Source of the DNA: Neckera pumila
Lineage: Eukaryota; Streptophyta; Bryopsida; Hypnales; Neckeraceae
Length of the DNA stretch: 64,000 nucleotides
NCBI GenBank assembly: GCA_963969595.1
Contig: OZ018408.1
Span: 45,385,022 to 45,449,021, forward strand
Direction of reading: 5' to 3'
The stretch's first letter is position 1. Each line of letters begins with the position of its first letter. A program made the position numbers and the translations under genes. Shown piece by piece: positions 37,101 to 51,042 of the stretch. The notes under the pieces were generated by a model. It was not told the origin of the DNA. It saw nothing but the letters and a program-made list of their open reading frames with translations, and did not search any database.

Positions 37101-38739
37101 GATAGAAAGATTGAAGAAGTCAATATCCCTTAGAGAATATATTACTCTAGGATTTTGTCATTTGTCATTTTATTCTTGGTTAAATGGTTGTTTGCTTTGC
37201 TTGTGCCTCCAATCCAGTCGCATTGTTTGGTGGGATCTAAAGCGATCAGCCACCGTCTACCTTAGTTGTCTGACTGAGCGGATGTATCAATCCACCCCAA
37301 TCGTCCAATCAGGATTACAACAATGACCCACAGTTGGAGCCCTAAACTCACGGACGAACACCGTCCACCAAAAGATGCATTACTACCAAAAAATTCTTTG
37401 GTAAATGTTGTTTTTATTGCAAACGATGGACAAAGGACAATAATCCAAACAAGCATCTGTCAATTGGAGGTCTTCATCTAAATCTTTGCTCTTATGCATG
37501 ATATGTGGATGATGTTGATTAGGGGAGGCAACCCATTCTCGATCACTTAAGAAATTATAGAATCTGAAACTCATTAATTCATAGCAACTTCATTTTGATA
37601 CCAAAATATCTGAAAACTCTAAGAAGGATCCAAACACTATTGCTACACATGAAAAAATTTTCTACCAAAGAAATTGTCCACTTACATGCTTGTAATTCCT
37701 AAAGTGATCAGAAATGGGTTGTCGATCGGGAATAGGTTCCCTCCCCTACATAAACTAAGGTAGAGGATACTATTTGCGTCGCGTCACTTTCAGCATATTT
37801 ACCATTATGTAGGAGTGCGATTTTCAGGAGGTCAGTATGTATCCACTGTTACCACTATCACCACCACCACAAAGAATTTTCTCCACACAAGGACATTGCT
37901 CAGTAGAGGGTATAAAATTGGGCTGTGATTGCAATCATCAGCTATTTAATCTGGTTGCTCAATCACGCGGATTTCAAGTTCATTCACAAGCTGAGATCCA
38001 AGTTCCGAGTTCGTCCTCCTTTCCAGCTTCCATACTGTCCTCTTGCAATTTTCTTCTTATTTAACAGGTGTCTCTAATGCTGAGCCTAATAATTGGAAAA
38101 ACAATGCCTAACAGACATCTGTTCGAATGACTCTCTATCACAGGTCTTGGCATTGTGTGATTGAGTTCAAGACATTCCATGTCTTTTCCCTCCATTCCTA
38201 CCAGATTCAAGAGATCAGAAGCAAGCAAACGAAAGATCATTCAAGTAAGCAACAGTAAACTGGAGAAACAAATGGGCTGCTTTTACTGCAGAGAAGACAC
38301 GAATCTCAGTCATCTCACGGAAGTCAAGGGAACAATAATCCCACCTCACATCCTCGAATTTCCTATCCTATTGAGCCAGCCTTCCTGCAACACCGAATTT
38401 TCTGTATCCTGGAATGCATCCACCTCATGAGGAGAATGTCGCCTCGCGTTTAATTTATAGCCAGAATGTCCAGCAGGTAAGGACGCGCATTTCGCCACCT
38501 CAGATATTATGCTACCTAAGAGCAAGTGCCTTAACTAAGACCTGCTCTACTGTTCATTACAATTCAATGTCAATAAACATGTCCATAGTTCAATACACAT
38601 GAGCTGGCAGGGGCGGATGCCAAGAAAAGCTATACATGAATGGGAGAGCTGAGCATGGTACCGAGACGACTGATGTATCCCCAACTGGCGAGTCAAAAAA
38701 GCTCAACGCTGTTGCATCGAGTGCTTAGAGATTTTTCGT
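37101..38739. other. Region downstream of the glycosyltransferase gene
   Basis: Moderate GC content from about 37200. The part nearest 38739 must include the 3' untranslated region of the minus-strand glycosyltransferase. Short open frames (up to 89 codons) occur on + but none is recognisable. Confidence 0.45.
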
Positions 38740-41700
38740 CTAGAATGTGCGGCATGTCTGCGGCTCTCCGGTTTTGTCATCCGCCATCACCACCTGCGTC
38801 TCAGTGCAATTCAGCACGTCTTGTCCGAGCTTGGCCCCTGCAGCTTTGAGTCCCCGCAGCGAAGCAGCTTGGTTGAACAGGTTGATCACGGGCAGCTTGG
38901 AAGCCGGCGGCAGCTTGGAGTTGGGCAATAGGGGAAAGAAATCCTCCTGTAAAACGACATCCATCCCAAAGTCAGTGCTCTCCCCAACCCCTGGACATCA
39001 GAAAGACGGCAAGCACAACCGGACCCATTCCATCTGACTGCCTAAGGTCCCCAATAATAGCCATGACATACTATGAATGGGTGCCAAGTTTACTACAGGC
39101 GATGGCAATCTGGCAAGTGTCAGAATGTCATTGTCGAGAATATCGTAGTAAAGAAGACTATGAGCGCAATTTGGGTGATGGAGGAGCTTGCAGGAGCTCC
39201 GAGAGCCAAACCTGCAAGAGAGGGACTACGAAATCAATCCTGTTGTGAGCGAGTTTGTTGGCAGCAGCACCGATGTGTGCACCCGGCTCCATATGATTCG
39301 TGCTGAAACTTGTTTGGTTGGGGAAGTTGGGGTACAGTGTCACATAACCCCGCAAATACATCATGTCGATCAGAAACTTCTTCCACGACGCCTGTCAGCA
39401 AACGTGCCGGCAACAATCAACAACAACTTCAAGCATAGAAATTCGGTTTATCTCAAGGAAATACAAAATCATAACACAGGATATCACCCACATAATTGTC
39501 ACAATAAACGAAGTTTTCTGCCATTTGAAAACGTTTCAAAGCAGCCGATTTTATGCTATGGAAGAAAACGTGGTATTTCATCTACTGCAAAATGGTCTAA
39601 GATTCAGTTTTGTTCCGTCTTTGGTATTCTATATCACTGACCGCAATGTGAACCAAGAAAAGGCGAGATGACTGACCTGCCATCCGTTGGTTCGCGACTT
39701 GGGAATTTGGACGGGGTTGGACTTGGCGTCCTCGGTGTGGCGCATGCCCATGTATTTGTAAAACTCTCGCCACTTCTTCGGCATGAACAAGGCGCCCCAA
39801 CTGCATGGCAATTGATGCAAATAGGGCGTGTTGGGATGCACTGCGCTGAAGAAGTCCGTGGCATTCCAATGAGGTCTCTCTTTCACAACCTCCACCACAC
39901 GCGGGGTGTACAGAGCGATGGAGTTGAGCTCCGGCAGGTGCACGTTGGGGTTGTAGTAGTACTGCAGCACCGCGTACTTCAGCCACATGTAATAGAATGG
40001 CGACACTTCAATGTCATCCTCCAGTAGAAGACCGAAATCGTCATCCGAAGCAGGGTACCTGCAAACACATGAATCTTAGCCCCTAAATGCTCAACCATCC
40101 ACCAGATGATGAATGTATTTGAAAAGACCAATTCTTCCACTTTATTCATTGAGTAGACTTCAAGGAAGATTGTGGAATAGATTCATGAAAAGACCAAGAA
40201 CTATCTACAAGAATCAGCGGCATAGATATTTCGGAAGAGGAACTCGTATGTACTATTCTTATTAGATCTAATTGTTCTCAGTTCGAGCACGTAGGGTAAG
40301 TCAACATCACAGTGAATAAAGACGTTACTCATCGAAGTAGAAAAAATATGTACATATACCAATAGAACAGACAGGAACAAGCTTCCGAAATTACCAGCTC
40401 TCGCTCACGGCTCTGATGAGACCTCCTTGAATGATGCGTCGGCGCACAATTTTCTGCCCATAGGGCCACTGGAAGGAATCAATCATATTCAAGGTCGGGC
40501 TATCCACAGCGCTGTCCACGTTGAACGAGATGTCGATGGTGTCACCGAGGTAATGAGAATTGGAAAGAGATTGCAGCAAGCGCATCAGGGACGTGGCTCT
40601 GTTCTGGGTAATGATGTTGATTTGAATCTTCATTTTGCTCCAAACTGGTCCAAGATGAAGGTGCATTCAACGACCCCGGTCAGATTTCAAGAAGCAGTTT
40701 AGCCGTCCACAATAACGTCAGTAAGAGAGGGGAAAATCAACATCCAGCTGATTTCGTCGTATTAACGTAAGGAACCGATTTGTGTGAGGTGCTTTTCGTT
40801 TCAACACGAATGCCAGGCACTCGTTTCCAAAGCAAGTCATCCAAACACGCGACCTGAAAGGAGTACTGAAATACCGATGCATTCTAACACAATCAACGAG
40901 GTACATTGTGGGTGCAATACTCATGGTTCAAGGGGACTCTAGGCAGGTGACTCTAGTACCTTACTACTTCAACCTTCAGCGATTCATCACTTATTCATAC
41001 GAAATTCAAATAATACAAGCTTGGGAGCATTGGAATCCTCAAAACATAGCCTAGGGAGAATTCGTACATGTAAGTGATGCAGGAGGAACAGTGGCCATCC
41101 AGAGAGCATGAGGGAACGACGAGTGCGGAATCTGCACGAGGGAGGTGTTGGTAGCAGCTTGCGCGGTGGCCAATTTCAAAGCATCCACGACGGCAGACGG
41201 CAAATCGTTCACGGTGATCAGCAGACTGGGCGAGTGCATTCGGATCAAACCCCGCATGGAGGCCGAAACTTCTTGAATGAATGGCGTCTCCGAGAACCCT
41301 CTGTGAATTGAGCCCACCTGCACACAGCCACATGTTCAGCCTCTTCCGAAACGTATGCCGGGCAGGGAACCCAGATGCCTTTAATGTGGGTTGAAAAAAC
41401 ACCCTTTCACAATGCAACTATCATCCAAACACAAGACTTGTACGCAATGAGTTCAACATCTATCTCACAGAGAAGATGCTTCCATGAGAAATATGGTAGG
41501 CGCAAGCAACTCACTGATCAAGGGGGTAGCCTAGGCTCGTAATTAAGACCTTCCCTTCAGCATTTCACATCTTACTCATTTTACATCCAAAGAAGACATA
41601 CTCTAAGGCTCTTGGATGCTTCTGAAACGTGGGACAAGACCAAGCAATACATAAAATACATGGTAGAGAGCCTCTTGCATCCCTATACCATGGGCCTTCC

Positions 41701-44700
41701 GGTGCTTACCTCGAGATCAAAGACCTTGAAGCGGCGATCATTGCACGAAGCAGGAGCCCAGCCTAGAACTTGAGCAGCCTCCTCACACGAGCAGAAATCG
41801 CCTCCACTGATGACCAAGTACACTTTCCTCCCAAGCGTGCCGCGAAACTTCTGCAACAAGGGCGCCATAGCCTGGACGTCGCTGACTCGGTGCACATAGA
41901 AGAACGCGTCGCTGCGTTGCGGGTTCATCTCCGCCCACTGGGTTATGTATCCCCTGGAGAATGCCCGCCACCATTGATTGTCCCGCACCTGCAAATTCAC
42001 CAACATCGAGATCAGAAACCACGAAAGTCTGCCACAGAAACGAACTGTTTTCAACGGTCCAGACAGAAACTGCAGAATGTTACAATCAAACCTCTCAACG
42101 ATGACATTTTTCGTAAATGACCTTCACTAGAATATTCCGCAGACGTACCATTCACTACAGCACTATTGTATCAACAACTAGATGACAAACCGTGCCACAG
42201 AAAACAAACCGTTTGAAAGTCCTATTCTGCGACTAAAGAAAGCTACATGCATTCAAACCACTATATTATGACCTTCTCTAAAATGAACTGCACAGTTGCC
42301 ACAATAGCAGTGACTTATATCAATGTCGTAGAGACCAAAATGGGACCCCAGATGGTAAGAGTTGATCGCACCTCCACTACTTGTTTATGAATGACAGTCG
42401 TCTCCGACACTTGGGCAAGACGATGCTCTTTGTCTCCCCAGGTTTCCTTGTCGTTCGGATCGACCGGAACTACGAAGGAGCCGTGGCCATGATACTTCTG
42501 AAGCTGGTAACTGCAAACAAACCACAACCCAAAGAGCAATCAAAGGCTGCTTACTATCCAAAAGTAAGCTTTCGACACCAGATTTGACCTAATTGCAGCT
42601 CTAATCACCATAGTTACTAAACGCAAGCGTCCGAGAACGTCTTGCTTTCGAACTCAGCTCCAATTTCAACGTTTCTCAATTACATCGGAATGGTTACGAC
42701 TCAAAAACACAGGATGTTGAAAAAGAACGAAGAAATTGCAGAACTAGATAGCCAATTTCCAATCAGGAAAATGCTACCAAGCGTTCCTCGTGACAATGCT
42801 GATCATCCCGCAGCTCTAACCTGAGATGCAGATCCTCGCCGGTGGAGAAGGTCGGCGGCGTCTCGATGAAAATGGTCTTCACCAACTCCGCGGAGAGGAA
42901 CCAGCCACTCGACAAGAAGTCCACCTTCACAATCCTCTCAATGACAATGTCGTAAGCTGGATCCGGCAAGTACAAGCCCGCCTCTCGGACGCCCGTCTTC
43001 CGGTAGCTCGGGAAACTGAAGTCCTTCTGTCGGAACGGCAGGATGCGACCAATGCTGCCCAAAACAGAGTTTCGGTACTTCTCAGTTCCGGCCGTGTGAG
43101 CCAAGATTTCAAGCACCCTCTTGCCGGGAATCATGTCATCGTCCACCAGGTACACAAAATCCGCGCCTACAGCCTGCACAAGGAACAAAATCAGACCTAA
43201 ACCCTAAAAACGCAAACAAGAAGCGAGTCAGAGCTTCAAATCGGAGCCGGACAGGGCTTGTTCCCCATTCTTTGCTTTTTGCTGCAAAAAATTGCTTGAG
43301 TTTACCAATTCTTGCGTAATGATTTTCTTCCTTCGGTAGCTGACATACACTTTTTTTCGATAAGCAAACCATTTTCAACAAATCTAGGTCTATGATGGCA
43401 TATTCTTTCAATAAATCTCTTGTAGCATTTTTGCTAGACCCATAAATTTGTCGAAATCTGGGGATGATAAAGCCAAAAAAGAAGCATTGGATCCGAAATT
43501 GCACCTGCAGCGCGAGCTGGAAGCGTCCGTAATATCGGTAATCGTACTTGGACTCCACGATGTTGATGCGCGTGTCGTTGTACGCTTCCACGATGGCGCG
43601 CAGACTGTCTGTCTCCGGGCTGCCGAACGCCACCACCCACACCTCGTGGAACGGCAGCGTCTGCTCCAGGAGCGCGTCCAGCTGCGCGCACAGCGTCTTC
43701 CGCTGGAAATGGTTCAGGATCACCGTCACCTTGGCCTTGGCGCCCGTCGATGGCAGCTCCAGGAGCTCCTCCAGGGTCTCGCAGCCTCGCTTCTGCCCCT
43801 GAAACTCCATAACCTCCCTGAAAGTTCACCATCGTTCCAGCAAGTGGTTTCGTGAATCACTAGCGACAGTCGATCTTCGTGACACGGAGTTGTCCAGAAA
43901 GTAATGGGACACACATGAGCTTCTCCAAACCTACTCTCGAAGAAAAAAAAAAATTTCGTTCCGCTGAAAGCTATCGTGCATTCTTCAGCTGGCTAGTCTC
44001 AGGCGGCTCTTGCATTGCAGTGCAACTTGCACAGGTATCCGTACTACGGTAAGCAATGAAATGGTTTCATTTCTCGCAAAAACATTCAAATTTTCAGAAA
44101 AGAATCCGAACAAGAGAAGGACAAGAAGAGAGCTGACATGCACTGTATATGTATATTACGCCTTTGGCAACTAGATCTCCTGAGCACCACTTTCTCTAAT
44201 ATCACACCCTCTGTTCTCCGTTCTACTTATACGTTCCCAATTCAGCCTCACATCATTGTCTCATTACCAAATTGTGACGTGACAAAAAATTATGTACAAA
44301 TGTACATGCGATACTAGATCGACACGCTGTTGCAAAACTCCGTCGTTAATCACTGCACTTTGGACGAGGTATTAAAGAGGTCAGGGTGTACATTCTACAG
44401 GAACAGTGTCCCAGCTGCACCAAAGTCAAACTGCGAATGATTTATTTTCAATGAAAATCTTAACTAAGAAAATCAGACAGAATATAAATTTCCGGTATGT
44501 ACAGTAATTCCCCAATGTATCTATTATTAGAAAATTGGTATGAGTGAGTTTCCATCCCCGCTGCTCCGGTGAATCTAGAACCAAACTATCATGTAATTTC
44601 GAGAAGCTCGACCTCTAGAATAGTTGCATGCATCGGCCTATGACCAGTCCCATAAACGAATAAACAAATAGCCAAATTCCCTACCATTTCCTCAAGAGCC

Positions 44701-45855
44701 AAAAGAGAAGCTAATTTCTCGAGAATCGGAGTATTATATGGCTTCGAATAGCGCAACCTCTTGAAGCAATGAAGCCATCGACATGTGAACAGTGCCATAA
44801 ACTGATACAGTCGCTTTCCAAGCAGCTTCCACGTTCCTCAAACGCCAAAATAGAAGCTAATTTCCTCAAGTTTCACGAGCGGCAAACTATACTAATAATT
44901 TCCTCACATTTCAATGTCGTTGGTCCAGCCTTTGTTTGGAGGCTTGGCTGTTGATCTGTGTTTTGTTTAGCAACAGAATTTCGAATGTTTTGAAATGTCA
45001 GTTCTCTTAAATCCATCACCATGTGAACAGTGTCATCAACTACTACAGTCATTACCCAGCAGCTGCCAAGGTTTTCAGTTGCCAGAATATGAGCTAATTC
45101 CATAATGTTTCACGAGCCAAAAATGAAGCTAATTTCTTCACATTTCAAGAGCCAAGAAAGAACCTTGAAGTCGTTGGTCCAGATCCTGATTGGAAGCTTA
45201 GTTTCTTGATCTGTGTATAGCTTTGCCATGGAATTTCATTTGTTCAGACTCAATTAAGATTTTTATGAAATGAAGAAAAGAAAGAGGTGTCAAGTGACAT
45301 TGTGGATGCCTGGAATTCAGTCACGTACCTGAACAGGTCGGTCTTGATTTCGATCATCTTCGTGTTGTTGGACTTCTTCTGCTCGAACAAAAGTTCTTCC
45401 TTCTGGCAAACAACCAGCTTCTGCGCCTCGGCGGACACAGACATCGCCGCTGCGGTCGTGGATCCCGATTCCAGCACCATCCGCTGATTGGGACCTCCGC
45501 CTACTTGTTCCGATTTTGGGAAAATCTTCCCAATCTTGGGCAACCAGAAGTCACCGTCAGGCTTCATCACGAGATCCGGCACAGCAGGACTCGACCAGTA
45601 GAGCAGGAGCGTGCCGTACATGGCGAAGCTGAACTGCAAGCACGTGAGCAGAAAAGCCATGCGAATGCTGCCGTTGGATTTCCATGAGTAGCGGATGCTG
45701 CTGCTGCTGCTCAAGCTGGGGCGCCCCGTGGTGGGGATCATGTCCACGCCATCGGTGGAGAGCCGCCCTGCCGTGAGATCTGTGTAGGGTGACGACGCCT
45801 TCATGGCGTCGAAGTCGACGCTAAGGCTCTGCCGCATGATCTTCGTTTTCGTCAT
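38740..45855 (-). CDS. Two-module glycosyltransferase family 2 protein, At5g60700-like, type II membrane protein
   Basis: Ten coding exons join in frame to 959 residues: 45855-45329, 43817-43505, 43173-42821, 42510-42372, 41988-41710, 41317-41068, 40644-40395, 40058-39677, 39391-39212 and 38946-38740 (TAG). All junctions are GT-AG with matching phase. A cytosolic N-terminus (MTKTKIMRQS...) is followed by one membrane segment at about residues 66-87 (MAFLLTCLQF...YGTLLLYW), so the rest should face the Golgi lumen. The first GT-A module starts KVTVILNHFQRKTLC and carries DDD at 291-293. The second module has SDDDFGLLLEDDIEVSP near 708-723, with EDD at 717-719. Acidic triplets of this kind usually bind metal and nucleotide-sugar. 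The family is conserved in land plants; its substrate is unknown to me. The second in-frame ATG is preferred because the first lies before a likely leader-intron acceptor. Confidence 0.93.
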
Positions 45856-46912
45856 CGGGGGTCTGGAAATGGGAAGCATATGTCCGCGAGGGGTCGACCA
45901 AAAGAACGAGCGCGGTCTTCAACGTGACAATGTGACAGTGTTACCAAATGCAAAGAGCTTCTTCATTACTGCAGAAAATGGCGTTTGGGGGGCGACAGAA
46001 TTAACCTATCAATGCAGAAGCTCGCCGGTCGGAACATCGATAGCAATGAGAATTGCTGTCTCTCTACTAAAAATGAAGAGTAACCGGGATCCGGCCTAAG
46101 ACCAAAATTCCAAGCAGTCTGGGGAAAAGACTAAGCTAACTACTTTTAACTGAGCACGGAGTGAGACAAGAATAACAAAAATATGGAATCCACAAGAACC
46201 AAAACATGTGTATACCTGGTCGAAAATTGTATCGCAACAGTCACTGGAACCCCGTTAATTTTCACTCTCACCGACTCAGCAAACACACTAGTAGTAACCC
46301 ATGATCAACGAACACAAAACCGCCGCAGATCCGCATACCGCTAGTAACACCGATTCTAAAACAGTCTCAACGAAGAGAGTACGAACCAAACAAACTACAA
46401 TTGAAGTCGCCCCAGCACTGCCTACGATCGAAACGGATTACCAAAAGAAACCATGAGGGAAGGTTTCCAAAAACATACGGAAACCACTCACTGCAGCTAC
46501 AGCCATGGCTACAGCATTTCCACGCACTTTGCAAACTCACGACTAGCTAGTAACTAATGTCTCCTAACCACAAACTATCAAAACCAACACCGTTTCGTGA
46601 CCAGCACCGCCAAATTCACACAACCCATCACCACTATACTACAAAAAGCGAGTTGATTCATTATCAACGCTCTACCCTCCTAGTCGATCCACGCCGACGT
46701 CGACTTCAGCCCTGCAACTGCAAAAGATCGATCGAGTCTAAAGCTGGCGATCTTCCGATCCACTAGAAGGGGCCGGGCAAGTACGTGAATTTCACGATCT
46801 GAGAACCTTCCGAACTGATCGAGGTGTGGGCGAGCACTAATGCTGTTTCACGTAACTCCCAAGAGGAGTTGTGCAGTTCGGGATGGAAGCTTTCGACTGG
46901 GTTTATATAAAA
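45856..46912 (-). promoter_or_regulatory. Leader, leader intron and TATA box of the glycosyltransferase gene
   Basis: The minus strand has TTTTATATAAAC at 46912-46901, a good TATA box. About 30 bp downstream would put the start near 46875. CGACCAG|GTATAC at 46216/46215 is a donor and CCCATTTCCAG|ACCCCCG at 45863/45862 an acceptor. Together they give a leader intron of about 353 bp ending seven bases before the chosen ATG. Several ATGs lie in the leader, so upstream reading frames may affect translation. Confidence 0.55.
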
Positions 46913-47187
46913 CCGGGGGGTGCAATAGTTGGACTTGAATAGGTGTCGGTGGAATCATGGCTGGCATGCTGTACATGTGGAGCGAGCAAAACGGGTTGTA
47001 AGTAGCAGGGGAAGTGAAGCTAAGGTGCCAGATGCTATGAGCCTGGATTGGAGATGCATTGCATCGTGTCTTGATCATCTTGCGTGACTCGCGGTGCAGA
47101 AGACCGATTGCGAGGGTGCAGGACAGCGTTGCTTGCCTCGACCGCGCTGGGCGCCGTCGCATCCGGACTGACAGGCGCACAGGGTCA

Positions 47188-47220
47188 GCTTGGGGTGGGC
47201 TTGGGGTGGGCTTGGGGTCG
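47188..47220 (+). repeat. Three-copy 11-bp GC-rich tandem repeat
   Basis: GCTTGGGGTGG occurs three times head to tail, the last copy with one change. It lies upstream of the glycosyltransferase TATA box in a GC-rich patch (47060-47270). Confidence 0.85.
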
Positions 47221-47329
47221 GTCGCGTCTAGTCGTACTCGCCTTTCTTGGTGGATGTGACGAGGAGAGAGAGGGATAGAAAGAATTTCCATTCTAAGTTT
47301 ACTTGGAATAGACGTCTAAGCAAACTTAA

Positions 47330-48194
47330 CCTCTAAAGGTCAGAGACTATGTTTTCACCAAAACCGCTCCAAAACTGCCATTTCTAATACAAGTACCAAT
47401 TTTAGAAAATAAACATTTTTGAACACATATAACCGTAGGATCATGTAGTACACTGGTTCAAGAAGATGTGGAAAAAATTTCAGAATTTTTCACCGTGTAG
47501 ATTGCAAGATAATAGTGTTTGAATTGACAAAAATCCTTTTTTTGTCACTGCAAAAATCTGGGCAGCTGCCCTTCACAAGGTCACATTTGTATGAAAAAAT
47601 GTCCAAAATGGTGGTTACTCATTGGATTTGTTCTTCAAGGCAAGTTGTCTACATGCTTGAAAATTTTCAGATCATTTGGAATTGTACAACATATATAAAA
47701 TAAATAGTAAGTAGGAAGAGGTAGAGAATGACTCAAAATACTAAATTGTCAAGAATTTAATTATGGAATTAAAAAATGCCAATTCCAACGGTTGTAATGT
47801 TGTAATAAACAATCTACACCCAATGTTTGTTTGTTTTTTCAAAAACATTGAAAATTCAGTTAGATAAAGGACTTCAAAGTTTATTTTAGAGTAGAGATTC
47901 CATAACTACCCTCAAACTAAAACTCCTCATAACTTTTGACCCGTTAATAAAAAAGTGTTTTCTAAAAAAAAATTTGAGCTGTCCGAGTTGCTTGCCGAAT
48001 GCGGAAAATTACATATTATGCAATAACTTTTTACGGTCCATAAAATCAAAAGTTATGAAAATTGTTGGGCCTTGAAGCTCCTCCTTAGGCACATCTTTTG
48101 TGAAAATTTCAAAGAAAAAAAATAAAATTTCCATTCGTAGTGAGCTGTCCAAAATTGCTATGTTGCCAAAAAATGGTGTTTGGTCCTTTAGGGG
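47330..48194 (+). mobile_element. TTAA-flanked piggyBac-like element (group D, copy 2)
   Basis: TTAA at 47326-47329 then CCTCTAAAGG. The right end is GGTCCTTTAGGGG then TTAA at 48195-48198. It is 865 bp and collinear with 21759-22682. The main differences are small indels and a missing segment of about 55 bp near 47950. It sits about 0.4 kb upstream of the glycosyltransferase TATA box. Confidence 0.85.
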
Positions 48195-48198
48195 TTAA

Positions 48199-48889
48199 GG
48201 TGAGTGGCTTAGAAAGAAATCTTTTAAGGGCTGCTGGACCTTTTTGATGGGTTTTAGATGCCAAAAATATTTTCCCTTATTTTCAACTTGAAGAAAAATT
48301 GATGCAAAATCGAACACAAGTGGTTTCATATGCAGAATATAAAACCAAAATGCAAAATATGAATCGGAGCATTTATGAACTATTTATGAATTTCCAAAGA
48401 ATTATGCGGTAGGCACCTATTCATGATCTATAGGCCTTGCAAAACCCACTCACGTGCAGTCTGAAAAAAGATATGGCTTAACCAAAAACAAGCACTGCCG
48501 CATTCAAAAAGTAATACACAAGGTTCCTAAATGCGACCTTTACTAAACTTAAATAGCCCCTATATTCTTTTAATATTTGTAAGAGGGCAATTGGAAAATC
48601 AATTCTCATTCATAAAAATTAAGTGGACACACCCTGGCTTTGAAGTGGACCCTCCCTGGCTCTTATTCCATCCATTGGCGAAGTATGAAGCAATATATGA
48701 CAAGTCTCAATTATGCTCTCACATTATTGGCATTCCATTTTAGAACCACTTAGTGTCCATTTAACAGCTCCCTACAAGATTGTTTGAAAAAGAAGGTCTC
48801 TTTTTTAGCCACCTACCTTATTAAGTTCAGAAAATTATGCTTTGGTTGATCAAAGGCCCTTGCCTAAATCCATAGGGTTTTGTACCTTA
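48199..48889. other. Intergenic sequence, no gene seen
   Basis: About 690 bp of AT-rich sequence with no supported feature. Confidence 0.5.
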
Positions 48890-51016
48890 GAGCATCTCCA
48901 CTCTTGCATTGCAGAGGGTCCTGGACCGGCGTACACTGAGCCCAGGCTTGTTTTTGTCCTCCACTACAACCACCCAATTTGGCCGCAATAGTCCGGCTAC
49001 GGGAAAACAAGTTGCTTGATTTCAATAGTCCGGAGTTCGCTCACTTCTCCCACAACCCACTTTTTCATCAAGTGAGAATCCTTGTTTGACATCTTTGCAC
49101 GTTGGATTTGGGTTGGTGCCAAGCAATAAACAATGCCACACAATGTACCAAAAAGAGGCATTTAGTTCCTATTCTTCCAATTATCTACCCCCCCCCCCCC
49201 CCCCCTTTGCTGGAAAAAACAAGAGTCGTCGATCTTGATAAGAAAAAAATTAAAACCCCTCTCCAGCGCCATGGATCTAGGGGTGGGCGAATTAAATTGT
49301 CAACCGTTCGATTAGCGGAGGTTTTGATCTCACACCCGTCCAATTGACGGAGGTTGGTTAGGGTTTGGCGCTCGTCATCTGCAATCTTCCTCCTTCAATG
49401 GCAATTAATGTTCCTTTGGCGTGGCAATGGAGCTTTGGCACGGTAGGCATAAACACTGCATTGCTTGAAACATGTCTCACTTTCAATATTGCATGAACAA
49501 ATAGGATTGGCAATAGGGTATTGATGTTCTCGGGTGCAGCTCCAAGGAGTTTTGGTGATCTCGGGGAATGTACGGTTTCAATGATCTTGGCAAGCAATTG
49601 GGAAGTTTAAGCCTCTTGGAGAATTTGGCTGTCTGGCATTCAGAGATCCGTGCCTCGGGTTCTACACAAAAGAGATCTAAGTGGAGGACCTTGGAGGTGC
49701 AACTAAACAGTAAGAGTCAAAGATTTGTTTCACTTACTTGTTTTTGGAATTTCTTACTTTGCTTTTATATTGTTTGAGGGCTCTTTTAGTTCTACAATAC
49801 TGCAGTTTGTGGAAATGATAGGGTTTTATAGTTTAATAGTGGCATGTGCGGAGAAGTGAGGGATTTTGTTTTTATTTGTATTAAATATGTTGTTTTCTCT
49901 TGATGAGTTACTGTCATGGTGCTCGTGATTTTTTTGTTGCTTGTGTCACAAAAGAGCGGCTTTAGACTTATTTGGAATTGTTTTTTAATTGGATGCAGTA
50001 TTTCAAAGTTTTTTTTAGCTTCTTGTTCATGCAACATTGAATCAATTTGCAGCATTGTGTGTAGTGTTTGCAGGTGAATTGAAAGAATTAGGGTTCAAAA
50101 ATATGTATCTCAGTTTGTGAGGATATTGATGGTTTGGATTGCAGTGCAATGGGTATGAATCTGGCATGAATGCAAATCTGCAAATTTGATTGCCATAATC
50201 GTGAATTTTGAGTAGGGAATAGTATTAGAGTGTGTTTGAAACTTGGGTTTGAATTTTTGATGGTCTTCATTATTATTGTTGTTAATGCTTTCTAATTCTA
50301 TATGTGTACTTTTGAATGCTTTTTTTTCATCTACGTATAATTTCAAGAATTAGAATGGGACAAAGAAGGAGAAGGATACAATGAGACTGAACATGAGGTT
50401 ATTGAAGAGATTAGTTTTTAGAGTTCTTGCATATTCAATTAGGGAAGCTCTGAAGATTTTAGGATTGTTCAAGAATTCAATTGCACTACCCTCCAAATAT
50501 GAAGTTTTGAACAAAATTACAAGCTGAATTTATAACTACGGGGATTAGTGAAACACTTGTGAATGAAAATTTTGAAGTTTTGTTTAAAAAAGACTACACT
50601 TGTATACTTTCAAGAATTTTACATTCAATAGATAAATTATTTGTGTACTTGTTCCAAATTTTTTGTAAAAACTTTACAACAAATGTAGTAATGACAGTAT
50701 GACACGTACATCCCTTTTGAAAATGATTTGTATTTCACTCTAAAATTGGCACTCTCTCACAATAGGCTCAAAAGAGGCAAGAACTACCTTACTCGCACAA
50801 TGCCACACAGTGAACCGTAACAAAAAAGTATTTGAAAATTTGGAAACCAAGAACAAATATAAAAATTCACAATTTTTGTGGGGGTTTAGGGTTTAAGCGT
50901 GGGTATGGACGGGAAGTACTTAGCATGAGACTTAGCAAAGGCCACATTTTTTATATTGGGAACCCGCCATAGTTACTTTTTTGTGCTAATTTTTTGGAGC
51001 AAGAATGGAGATGCTC
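48890..51016. mobile_element. PIF/Harbinger-like non-autonomous element
   Basis: The left end GAGCATCTCCACTCTTGC and the right end GCAAGAATGGAGATGCTC form 18-bp terminal inverted repeats with one mismatch. The flanking triplets are TTA on the left and TAA on the right, close to the TWA target of this class but not identical. The interior (2.1 kb) has a GC-moderate part (49230-49720) with short open frames (up to 81 codons), none resembling a transposase. It also has an 18-base C run at 49188-49205. The interior could include captured host sequence. Confidence 0.6.
49188..49205 (+). repeat. Homopolymer of 18 C
   Basis: An uninterrupted run of 18 cytosines. Such runs are prone to slippage and sequencing error, so the exact length is uncertain. 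Confidence 0.95.
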
Positions 51017-51042
51017 TAACTATAATGTTTACAAAAGTTTAA

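Noticed and set aside
40080..40100. CCCCTAAATGC inside a glycosyltransferase intron as another element end
   Set aside because: It is preceded by TTAG, has no partner end nearby, and lacks the group E interior.
39597..43900. Several open frames of 100-150 codons on + across the glycosyltransferase gene (for example 42826-43200, 43448-43855)
   Set aside because: They are antisense shadows of GC-rich exons. The minus-strand exons join in frame to a recognisable family.
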